A stretch of 64,000 bases of DNA from positions 1 to 64,000 of the forward strand of contig NZ_SMFL01000013.1 of the NCBI RefSeq assembly GCF_004349265.1. Direction: 5' to 3'. A model generated the notes under the pieces. The model did no database searches. It was given only the letters and a program-made list of their open reading frames with translations, and was not told the DNA's origin. Made by a program: the position numbers and the translations under genes. The stretch comes from Dyadobacter psychrotolerans (lineage in GTDB: Bacteria > Bacteroidota > Bacteroidia > Cytophagales > Spirosomataceae). Positions 1 through 7,374 of the stretch are shown piece after piece. The stretch's first letter is position 1, and the number at the start of each line of letters is the position of its first letter.

Positions 1-2
1 GA

Positions 3-275
3 GATCCTAACGAGAATGCGATGGCTGAGAGATTATTCCGGACACTTAAAGGAGATTTTGAAATCAGAGGTTTTGTTTCTTTTTCGTCAGCATATGAAGC
101 TGTCGAGAAAGCGATTAACAATTATAACGCCATGCGGCCACATGCATCGCTCGGATATCTGACACCCCATCAGGCACATTACCGGACCGGACCTCTCCCA
201 TTGAAATGGTATCCCTATAAAAAAATCCGTTTTGGGAATGTCCACTATCCGGATCATTATCAGAAAACCGGCTAA
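3..275 (+). CDS. IS3-family transposase (OrfB), C-terminal end, cut by window edge
   Basis: The reading frame is open from base 3, so the gene starts before the window. The visible part begins with the conserved NENAMAERLFRTLK block that carries the last acidic residue of the DDE integrase core. It then has the NNYNAMRPHASLGYLTP motif typical of IS3 OrfB C-termini. The product would be the catalytic half of the insertion sequence transposase. It ends about 100 bases before iclR, so the IS lies directly upstream of the regulator's promoter. I could not identify the right terminal repeat. Whether the upstream part is intact cannot be judged here. Confidence 0.85.
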   Translation, partial: DPNENAMAERLFRTLKGDFEIRGFVSFSSAYEAVEKAINNYNAMRPHASLGYLTPHQAHYRTGPLPLKWYPYKKIRFGNVHYPDHYQKTG

Positions 276-360
276 CTGTCAACAGATTTCAGTAGCATAT
301 GCTCCAATTTCGAAAATAAATGTTCAAAACTAGACCAATCTATTTTTTGGAGTATATTTG

Positions 361-375
361 TTTTACAATATAAAA
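361..375. promoter_or_regulatory. AT-rich palindrome before iclR, candidate operator
   Basis: The bases TTTTACAATATAAAA form an odd-centred palindrome with one mismatched pair and end 7 bases before the iclR start codon. The same 15-mer, perfect in form, occurs at 1286-1300, 20582-20596 and 20940-20954. A regulator bound here would cover the translation start or promoter, as expected for autoregulation. Binding by the IclR protein is inference. Confidence 0.5.
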
Positions 376-382
376 TTAATCG

Positions 383-1120
383 ATGATTCAAGTAATTAAT
401 CGGGCATTAGACATCATTGAGCTTATTGCTCAGGAGCCAGATCGACCGAAATATCTAGGTGATATAGCCAATGCCGTTGGCTTAAATCACGGAACATGCG
501 CCAATATCCTGAAGACCTTAGTCGCCCGCGACTTTATCGAGCAGGCGGCGGCAAAAAAAGGTTACACACTTGGAGCCAAGGCCTACGCATTAACTGGTAA
601 TGATAATTATCGGAAGGATTTACTCGAAGCAGCTACCGGTGAGATGAACAACCTAACCAAAGAGCTAAATGAAAATGCACTGTTAGCGGTTATGAAAGGA
701 AATCAGAGGATTGCCTTGTATCATAGCTATTCCGATCATGACCTGCAAGTACGGACCATTGACCAAAAAGATGCATACGAGGCAGCATCAGGCCGTTTAC
801 TTCTCGCTTATTATACAGAAGCAGAAATAGGAAAATTTATTAGTAGATATGGCTTGCCAACAGATGCCGTCTGGCCCGAAGCCTCAACACAGGCATTATT
901 TACTCAAGTGCTAACCCAGATACGACGGGAGAATCTGGCCATTCAACCAACCAGAGGAAGACAGGTCATTGGACTGGCTGTTCCTATTTTCAAAGCCAGC
1001 CTAGTAGTTGCAAGCCTAAGTGTTTACATGCCCGAATACCGATATCTGGCAACTGACCGGGTTAAAGTAATGCACGAACTACGGGCGGCGGCAGAACGCA
1101 TATCAAGTCGGCTAGTCTGA
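383..1120 (+). CDS. IclR-family transcriptional regulator
   Basis: The 245-residue length is typical of the family. Residues 1-70 form the winged helix-turn-helix (VINRALDIIELIAQE start, then GLNHGTCANILKTL as the recognition helix). The rest matches the IclR effector-binding domain, including the AASGRLLLAY block and the IGLAVPIF strand. Such regulators usually sense small organic acids from the pathway they control. It stands alone, with an IS3 end upstream and its own terminator downstream, and precedes a sugar-acid catabolic operon on the same strand. A palindrome just before its start codon suggests autoregulation. The ligand is unknown; an aldarate or its keto-deoxy product is the natural guess from context. 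Confidence 0.9.
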   Translation: MIQVINRALDIIELIAQEPDRPKYLGDIANAVGLNHGTCANILKTLVARDFIEQAAAKKGYTLGAKAYALTGNDNYRKDLLEAATGEMNNLTKELNENALLAVMKGNQRIALYHSYSDHDLQVRTIDQKDAYEAASGRLLLAYYTEAEIGKFISRYGLPTDAVWPEASTQALFTQVLTQIRRENLAIQPTRGRQVIGLAVPIFKASLVVASLSVYMPEYRYLATDRVKVMHELRAAAERISSRLV

Positions 1121-1139
1121 TTTATCAATAGTTTATACG

Positions 1140-1193
1140 GTCCATTTAAATTAACTGGTATTGGTCAGTTAACTTAAATGGACTTTTCTTTTT
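1140..1193 (+). terminator. Rho-independent terminator after iclR
   Basis: An 18-bp stem with one mismatch (1140-1157 pairing with 1166-1183) and an 8-base loop is followed by a T-rich run (TTTTCTTTTT). It lies 20 bases after the iclR stop codon and separates iclR from the GH10 operon. Confidence 0.85.
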
Positions 1194-1285
1194 ATACTAT
1201 TTTCAAGAAATAATTAAAAAAAATTACTTAAAAATTTTGTTAACTCAAAAAGAGAGGGTTTATTTGCTATCATTATTGTAATAAT

Positions 1286-1300
1286 TTTTATAATATAAAA
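1286..1300. promoter_or_regulatory. Perfect 15-bp palindrome before the GH10 operon, candidate operator
   Basis: TTTTATAATATAAAA is a perfect odd-centred inverted repeat. It lies in the 318-base gap between iclR and the GH10 gene, 138 bases before the chosen start codon. The rest of the gap is very AT-rich and holds the iclR terminator. The site differs from the iclR-proximal copy at one base. It probably controls the plus-strand catabolic operon. Confidence 0.5.
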
Positions 1301-1438
1301 TTATATAGTTTTATGTCTCTTAAATTACGTTATTTCTCTATGCCCACCTTGATGTCATTGCATTTGCATATTGCCCAAAGTCGATTCCTTTTGATTGTTA
1401 GAAGAGCTGTGACGGGCTCCAAACTTTACCTGCACTGT

Positions 1439-2800
1439 ATGAAACAAATTGCCATTGCTACATTCCTCTTATTTTTGGCTCTACAAGCGTCGGCTCAGTT
1501 TTCAGATCAGTACAACGACCAATGGAACGACCCGGGTGTTCAACAACGGATTACCGATGGTATTCGCGAGAATCGCATGGGGACATTCACTGTGCGCTTC
1601 ACCGACAAATCAGGTAAATCTATCACGCCCGGCGAGGTGGCACTCACCCAAACCCGGCACGATTTCTACTTCGGATCCAATGGCTTCATGGTGAAAGGAT
1701 TTAAAAACCCCAAAGAAGATGCGTTGTTTGAAGAGCATTTTACAAAACTTTTCAATTTTGTGACTGTTCCGTTTTACTGGCGGGAATTGGAGCCCGAACC
1801 TGGCAAGCTTCGCTTTGGTAAGGACAGCGAATTCATGTATCGCCGTCCGGCACCTGATGTCGTGCTGGAGTTTTGCCGCAAATACAACCTTACACCCAAA
1901 GGCCATACACTCGTATGGGATAGTCCGCGCGCTTCGCTTCCTACCTGGCTTCCGCAGGATGAAAAAATCATGGATCAAAAAATCAGTAAACGAATTGAAC
2001 AAATTGGCCAGCGTTATGGTCACGAAATCCAGATTTGGGACGTAATCAATGAAGTGACAGACCGTCATCCCGAAATATTGATGCCGAAAGATTATGCCTT
2101 CAAGGCGCTTAGAGACAGCGAACGTCTGTTCCCTAACAGCAATGTATTTACTGTTAATTTCAGTCAAATATGGAAACGCAGCGTTAAGAGAGAATACAGT
2201 GCCGATTACCTGTTCCTCGAAAATCTACGGCTTCGCAATGCCAAAGTCAACGCCATCGGTATGCAGTTTCACAACTTCAACGAGATTGAATATGAGCAGA
2301 TTATGAAAGGTAAAGATTTTGCCCCTAAAATGTTGTTTGATGCACTCGACCTATATTCCGATTTTAATTTGCCCATTCATATTACCGAAATCACTGTGGC
2401 GGCACTGACCGAAAAAGGTCCCGAATATCAAGCTGTCATGACTGAAAACTATTATAAATTATGGTTTAGCCATCCGAATGTAGAAGCCATCATCTGGTGG
2501 AATCTGGTGGATGGAACAGCCTACCGGCCCGACGTCAATGTGGCCTCCGGCGAAGACAAGTGGAATGGGGGCTTGTTGAATCGTGATTTCACAAAAAAGC
2601 CTGTTTATCATGTACTCGACCGATTGATTAATAAAGAATGGCGCACCAACCTAACGGTATCTCCTAAAAATAATGCGGTGAGTTTCCGCGGTTTTTACGG
2701 TACCTATAAGCTCGTCACTCAGGTAAACGGGAAGAAATATGAAAAGGAAATACAATGTCCTAAAAGCGGCACACGCGAAATTGTGGTGGCGCTGAATTGA
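1439..2800 (+). CDS. Secreted GH10-family glycoside hydrolase (endo-1,4-beta-xylanase-like)
   Basis: I chose the ATG at 1439 because it opens a clean signal peptide (MKQIAIATFLLFLALQASAQ). An upstream in-frame ATG at 1313 would add 42 residues that do not look like a signal sequence. The mature protein has a small N-terminal beta region and then the GH10 barrel. The acid/base glutamate is in WDVINEV (Glu205) and the nucleophile in HITEITV (Glu317). The motif KGHTLVWDSP near residue 160 fits the family's KGHTLVWH. GH10 enzymes cut beta-1,4-xylan with retention; this member is divergent, so the exact polysaccharide is uncertain. It heads a plus-strand run with the aldarate-type enzymes behind it and a palindromic candidate operator before it. 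Confidence 0.82.
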   Translation: MKQIAIATFLLFLALQASAQFSDQYNDQWNDPGVQQRITDGIRENRMGTFTVRFTDKSGKSITPGEVALTQTRHDFYFGSNGFMVKGFKNPKEDALFEEHFTKLFNFVTVPFYWRELEPEPGKLRFGKDSEFMYRRPAPDVVLEFCRKYNLTPKGHTLVWDSPRASLPTWLPQDEKIMDQKISKRIEQIGQRYGHEIQIWDVINEVTDRHPEILMPKDYAFKALRDSERLFPNSNVFTVNFSQIWKRSVKREYSADYLFLENLRLRNAKVNAIGMQFHNFNEIEYEQIMKGKDFAPKMLFDALDLYSDFNLPIHITEITVAALTEKGPEYQAVMTENYYKLWFSHPNVEAIIWWNLVDGTAYRPDVNVASGEDKWNGGLLNRDFTKKPVYHVLDRLINKEWRTNLTVSPKNNAVSFRGFYGTYKLVTQVNGKKYEKEIQCPKSGTREIVVALN

Positions 2801-2891
2801 GAAGTTGTATAAAAATTCCATAAGCTAAATCATTATACTTTAACCGAAAGAACGAAAATTTTCCTGGACTCTTTCACTTATAAAAAAAAAC

Positions 2892-4085
2892 GTGAAAATC
2901 ATTGATATCCGCACCCGGTGCGTTGCCATCCCACTTAATGCCCAGCTGCGCCACAACACCGGGGTTCATCCCGGCTATTTCCTGAGGACTATTCTTGAAG
3001 TCTTTACCGACGAAGGAATCGTTGGCCTGGGCGAAGTAGGTGGTGGCGATCAGCGGGGGGCTTTACAGAAACTAAAACCACGTATTCTTGGCGAAGATCC
3101 GTTCCATCTCGAAGTGATCAAAATGAAGGTATTACGGAGTATTTATTACCTCTCTAATGCACGGTTATACGCAGCCATCGAAATGGCTTGTCTCGACATT
3201 CAGGGAAAGGTTCTGAACCGCCCTTTGAGTGACCTGCTCGGCGGGCGCGTTCGGGACGAGGTTCCGTTTATTGCCTATCTGTTCTGGCGTTATGACCGGC
3301 CAGGAGACGGAAAAAATGATGAAACGGCCGAAGACCTGGCCGACTATTGCCAGGAACTGCACGAAACGCTCGGCGTTAATGCAATGAAATTGAAGGCTGG
3401 GGTTATGGCTCCAAAAGAAGAGGTGCGTGTGCTCGAACTTTGTCGCGACAGGCTGGGTGATGATTTTGGACTTCGTATCGATCCGAACGGTTTGTGGTCG
3501 GTGGCAACAGCGGTGCAGATGGGCCACCGCATGGAAGACCTGCATATCGAATATTTTGAAGATCCGTCGTGGGGACTGGAAGGAAATGCATCCGTCCGTA
3601 AGCAGGTGCGAATGCCAATCGCAACAAACATGTATCCGGCCAAGTTCGATGATCTCGGTCCCGCTATCCGGTTGGGTGCTGTCGATATTGTGCTGACTGA
3701 TATCCATTACTGGGAAGGCCCTCGCGGCGTTAAAGACCTGGTGGCCGTTTGCAACACTTTCAATATGGGCGTGGCAATGCATTCCGGGGCCGAATTCGGG
3801 ATTGAACTGGCGGCCATGATTCATACAGCCTCTACCATCCCGACGATGACCTTTGCCGGAGATGCGCATTACCACTATCTCACTGACGACATTATCGAAG
3901 GCGGATTGATGACCTACGAAAGTGGCTGTATCAAGGTTCCGACTGGTCCGGGACTCGGCGTGTCACTGGACGAGGACAAAATGAAGCATTACGAAAAATA
4001 CTATGAAGAAAAAGGAGACTACTACGCCCGGTTCCATCAGGATCCTTATCGGCCTGACTGGTATCCGTCTGTAGGAGGAATTTAA
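2892..4085 (+). CDS. Enolase-superfamily sugar-acid dehydratase, glucarate-dehydratase-like
   Basis: This cytoplasmic enzyme should remove water from a sugar acid after magnesium-assisted proton abstraction. It starts with GTG. The catalytic set can be read along the barrel: Lys166 and Lys168 (KLK), Asp197 and Asn199 (DPN), Glu223-Asp224, Asn246 (ATNM), Asp270 and His297 (MHSGAEFGIEL). The KxK pair, the ATNM asparagine and the Asp-His dyad match the glucarate dehydratase group better than the mannonate or galactonate dehydratases, and the length (397) is slightly below GlucD. The likely product is a keto-deoxy aldarate. It lies 91 bases after the GH10 gene and 24 before the SDR gene, probably in one operon. 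The substrate is inferred from motifs and could be another acid sugar. Confidence 0.8.
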   Translation: MKIIDIRTRCVAIPLNAQLRHNTGVHPGYFLRTILEVFTDEGIVGLGEVGGGDQRGALQKLKPRILGEDPFHLEVIKMKVLRSIYYLSNARLYAAIEMACLDIQGKVLNRPLSDLLGGRVRDEVPFIAYLFWRYDRPGDGKNDETAEDLADYCQELHETLGVNAMKLKAGVMAPKEEVRVLELCRDRLGDDFGLRIDPNGLWSVATAVQMGHRMEDLHIEYFEDPSWGLEGNASVRKQVRMPIATNMYPAKFDDLGPAIRLGAVDIVLTDIHYWEGPRGVKDLVAVCNTFNMGVAMHSGAEFGIELAAMIHTASTIPTMTFAGDAHYHYLTDDIIEGGLMTYESGCIKVPTGPGLGVSLDEDKMKHYEKYYEEKGDYYARFHQDPYRPDWYPSVGGI

Positions 4086-4109
4086 ACCGGGCTATTAAAA
4101 GGTTATATC

Positions 4110-4877
4110 GTGAACATAGCAAATCTATTGGATCTGGCAAATAAAAATGCACTGGTGACGGGTTCAAGCCAGGGAATCGGAAAGGAGTTGGCACTGGCGC
4201 TGGCTCAACAGGGAGCCAATGTAATGATTCATTGCCGCGACGAAATTGAAGCGGGCCAACAGGCTGCTGATCTGGTTCGGCAATTGGGTGTAAAATCCGG
4301 GCTAATCGTCGCCGATCTGGCTCTTGAACATGCTGTTGACCGGATTGCGAACGAAGTGCAGCAGCAATTTGGGACAATTGATCTCTTGATTTTGAACGCC
4401 TCAGTGCAATTCCGGAAGCCCTGGCTCGATGTGACGACCGATGAATTTAACCAGCAGATGATCGTAAATTGGCAACGAACCTTACAACTGATTCAGCGGT
4501 TTGCACCTAGTATGCAACAACGTGGCTGGGGCCGTATTCTGACCATTGGCAGTATTCAGCAGATAAAGCCCCATCCCGACATGATTGCCTATGCGGCAAC
4601 GAAAGCTGGCGTTCTGAACATGGTTCGTAATCTGGCTTTGCAACTGGCGGGAAGTGGCATCACGGTCAACAACCTGGCTCCTGGTGTGATTCTGACGGAA
4701 CGCAATACCGATGCACTGGCCGATGAGGATTACCGCAAACGGGCACTGGGACGTATTCCGGTGGCTTTTTTTGGCGAACCACATGATTGTGCCGTGTTAG
4801 CGGTACTCCTTTGCTCGGAAGCCGGGCGCTACATTACCGGGCAGGACATTTTTGTGGATGGTGGTATGGGTTTATGA
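4110..4877 (+). CDS. Short-chain dehydrogenase/reductase (SDR)
   Basis: A classical SDR of 255 residues with a GTG start. The nucleotide-binding motif TGSSQGIGK is at residues 17-25 and the NAS motif is in the middle. The catalytic Tyr161 and Lys165 are in YAATK, and the C-terminal segment GQDIFVDGGMGL is typical of this group. The enzyme should oxidise or reduce a hydroxyl/keto group using NAD(P). Between a sugar-acid dehydratase and an aldolase-like gene, it could reduce a semialdehyde product such as tartronate semialdehyde, or oxidise a sugar acid before dehydration. The sequence does not decide between these. It is part of the plus-strand operon, 24 bases after the dehydratase. Confidence 0.85.
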   Translation: MNIANLLDLANKNALVTGSSQGIGKELALALAQQGANVMIHCRDEIEAGQQAADLVRQLGVKSGLIVADLALEHAVDRIANEVQQQFGTIDLLILNASVQFRKPWLDVTTDEFNQQMIVNWQRTLQLIQRFAPSMQQRGWGRILTIGSIQQIKPHPDMIAYAATKAGVLNMVRNLALQLAGSGITVNNLAPGVILTERNTDALADEDYRKRALGRIPVAFFGEPHDCAVLAVLLCSEAGRYITGQDIFVDGGMGL

Positions 4878-4946
4878 TTCGCTCCACTTGTAATTTCCAC
4901 AAAATGCCTGAAATGCAGCTATGACAAAACCTAAACTTTCCTTTTA

Positions 4947-6203
4947 ATGATCGACTCTGCACCATCTGTTATTCGCAAACCAACCAGCTATCGGTGGGAG
5001 TTACTGATCCTGCTCTGGCTGGCTTTTTTTCTGAACCAGGCCGACCGTCAGATTTTCAGTGTCGTATTACCCCTCATCCGACAAGACCTGGGATTGACCG
5101 ATGCTGAACTAGGCTTGATTGCCTCAGCTTTGGTATGGACTTATGGCCTGCTCGTGCCGATTGCCGGTTTCATTGGCGACCGATTTTCACGCCGAAATAT
5201 TCTTGGTTTCTGCCTCCTGTTTTGGTCAGGGGCAACGCTCTTCACCGGTACGTGTTCAAGTGTTGTTCAGTTCATTTTACTACGGGGTGTCGGAACAGGT
5301 GGAGGTGAAGCATTCTATGCGCCTTCTGCGAATGCCTTGCTGGGTGAAACATACCGGGAGAATCGTTCGTTGGCCTTGTCTATTCACCAGACAGCCGTCT
5401 ACTTCGGTATTGTTCTAAGCGGTCTGATTGCCGGTTACATCGGAGAGCACTACGGTTGGCGGAATGCTTTTTATTTGTTTGGAGGCTTAGGCATCGCATT
5501 GGCCGTGGTCTTTTTCAGTCGTATCCCAAAAGAAACAAGCCCTGATCGGGATGGCGACACAGAGGTAGCCTTTCCCGAAATACTGACGACAGCCCGCCTT
5601 ATTGTGCGCAAGCCAACAGTGGTGCTGCTCACACTTGGTTTTGGCTGTATGGTGTTCGTAAATGTTGGCTATTTAACCTGGATGCCATTATTTCTGGTTG
5701 ATAAGTTTACCATGAGCTTGACTGATGCTGGATTTTCGGCTCTGTTTTACCATCACCTTGGAGCTTTTCTGGGAGTATTGTCCGGGGCCCGCCTGGCTGA
5801 TTATTTTGCCCGGGCCAATCCGCGTAGCCGGTTGATCATACAGGCACTTGGGTTACTATTGGCATCGCCGTTTATCTACTGGATCAGTATGAGTCAAACG
5901 CAAACGATGACCTACGTTGCATTATTTGGCTTTGGCCTGTTTCGGGGTTGGTATGATTCAAACATCGTGGCATCGCTCTATGAGGTAGTTTCACCAACCG
6001 TTCGCTCGACGGCCTATGGGCTGATGCTGGCCTGTGCTTTTCTGATCGGCTCATCAGCGCCCTATCTCCTGGGTGTGCTTAAACCAACACTAGGGTTAAC
6101 ACTGGGGCTGGCAAGTCTGTCGGGAGTGTATGCCCTCGGTGGTTTGCTGATTGGAAGCGGAGCTATCTGGTTTTTTGAAAACGATAGAGAAGTAAACCTA
6201 TGA
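4947..6203 (+). CDS. Major facilitator superfamily transporter, sugar-acid type
   Basis: A 418-residue inner-membrane protein with about 12 hydrophobic segments. The loop between helices 2 and 3 has the MFS signature GFIGDRFSRRN. The start (LLWLAFFLNQADRQIFSVVLPLIRQDLG, with helix 1 ending in NQADR) resembles the anion:cation symporter branch that carries hexuronates, galactonate and glucarate. Set within a glucarate-dehydratase operon, it probably imports the acid sugar together with protons. It lies 69 bases after the SDR gene. Substrate assignment rests on context and general resemblance only. Confidence 0.82.
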   Translation: MIDSAPSVIRKPTSYRWELLILLWLAFFLNQADRQIFSVVLPLIRQDLGLTDAELGLIASALVWTYGLLVPIAGFIGDRFSRRNILGFCLLFWSGATLFTGTCSSVVQFILLRGVGTGGGEAFYAPSANALLGETYRENRSLALSIHQTAVYFGIVLSGLIAGYIGEHYGWRNAFYLFGGLGIALAVVFFSRIPKETSPDRDGDTEVAFPEILTTARLIVRKPTVVLLTLGFGCMVFVNVGYLTWMPLFLVDKFTMSLTDAGFSALFYHHLGAFLGVLSGARLADYFARANPRSRLIIQALGLLLASPFIYWISMSQTQTMTYVALFGFGLFRGWYDSNIVASLYEVVSPTVRSTAYGLMLACAFLIGSSAPYLLGVLKPTLGLTLGLASLSGVYALGGLLIGSGAIWFFENDREVNL

Positions 6204-6297
6204 AACAGCTCTTAACTGTATCCAAAACGGTAGCTGCCTGACGCTGATATTGCTTGAAAATAAAAAATACATTTAACCGATCATCATTTTAATCCAC

Positions 6298-7011
6298 ATG
6301 GAAATAATCACGAACGACTACCCAATTCGTAAACATTCGGTTCATTACGATGCTGCCGAAATAGCTCACCGCTACAAAAAATTGTATGCCGCCCTGGTAT
6401 CTGATGCACTTGAAGGACTGGGTTATCATGATCAGTGCATGGCCAGTGGTGTTTATCCACTTATTCACACCATGAAAGTAGCCGGCCCAGCCTTTACCGC
6501 CCACGGCATTGCAACACCCAGCCGCGACCAAAAGGTTCATGACATCCGATTGGGAATGTTTAAAAGTATGACCGATGGTATAGTGCAGATCCGGGATACA
6601 CAGGGTGATTTATCCTGTGGGCAATTTGGCGAAATATCGGCCACAGCAGCTGCTGCTGCCGGTTGTGTCGGCGCGGTCATTGATGGATCCACCAGGGATT
6701 CCAATTACCTTATCGACATGGGTTTCCCGACCTTCTGCCGGTTTCGGAATCCGGTCGAGGCCTTCGGCCGGTTTATGGTCGTAGATTACCAAATACCGAT
6801 CTATGTGAAAGGCATGAGCGGGCTCCTGCAGGTAAACCCTGGCGATTATGTCTTTGGCGACAATGACGGGGTCGTTGTTGTACCACAGGAACTGACCATC
6901 AAAGTATTGGAAATTGCCGAACAAGCCTTTTCCGACGAAGCCCAGAGTCGTCAGGCAATGGCTACCGGCCGCGATCCGTTTGAGGTGTACCAGGAATTTG
7001 GACGGTTTTAA
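6298..7011 (+). CDS. RraA-fold protein, probable HMG/keto-acid aldolase type
   Basis: The 237-residue protein matches the RraA/4-hydroxy-4-methyl-2-oxoglutarate aldolase family. It has GEISATAAAAAGCVGAVIDG, the catalytic pair Arg133-Asp134 in STRD, and GDYVFGDNDGVVVVP near the end. Aldolase members use this Arg-Asp pair and a divalent metal to cut pyruvate from a hydroxy-keto acid. True RraA proteins instead bind RNase E. The retained catalytic pair and the location after a sugar-acid dehydratase and transporter favour an aldolase acting on the keto-deoxy acid. It is 94 bases after the MFS gene and is followed by a strong terminator, so it likely ends this transcription unit. The substrate is inferred. 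Confidence 0.75.
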   Translation: MEIITNDYPIRKHSVHYDAAEIAHRYKKLYAALVSDALEGLGYHDQCMASGVYPLIHTMKVAGPAFTAHGIATPSRDQKVHDIRLGMFKSMTDGIVQIRDTQGDLSCGQFGEISATAAAAAGCVGAVIDGSTRDSNYLIDMGFPTFCRFRNPVEAFGRFMVVDYQIPIYVKGMSGLLQVNPGDYVFGDNDGVVVVPQELTIKVLEIAEQAFSDEAQSRQAMATGRDPFEVYQEFGRF

Positions 7012-7027
7012 AGTTGGAGAAGCCTGG

Positions 7028-7099
7028 AAAACTGTTTGATCGGTTATATGTCCATGAAGTTTTAAGCATTTGAATGTAACCTTATCAAACAGTTTTTTT
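7028..7099 (+). terminator. Terminator after the aldolase-like gene
   Basis: A 13-bp perfect stem (7028-7040 with 7084-7096, arms AAAACTGTTTGAT and its complement) with an inner GGTTA/TAACC pairing ends in seven T residues. It starts 17 bases after the stop codon. The remaining bases up to 7374 hold no gene that I can support, and probably contain the promoter of the FAD oxidoreductase gene. Confidence 0.8.
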
Positions 7100-7374
7100 A
7101 GAAAAGGAAGTATAAGGCAAGTTGTCCAGGAGCCTCCTAACGATAAAGGCAATTTGATGACCCAGGCTTTGAATCGCGGAAAAGGCGATGAAAATGCAAT
7201 TCGAAAATCACCGATTCACAATCTATGACCATTATTGTAATGCATCGCATTAAAAGCCTGACCTGATGTGGCATTGGTGCGTATTTACTATTAAGGAACG
7301 AAGTGTACAGCGACAAAGCGGATAGTAATTATCCTGATAACGCTGAATTAGTTTACAGTTAAACCTAAAATTTT

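Noticed and set aside
1313..1438. Longer N-terminus for the GH10 protein
   Set aside because: The 42 extra residues precede a complete signal peptide and start 13 bases after the palindrome, so they are more likely leader RNA.
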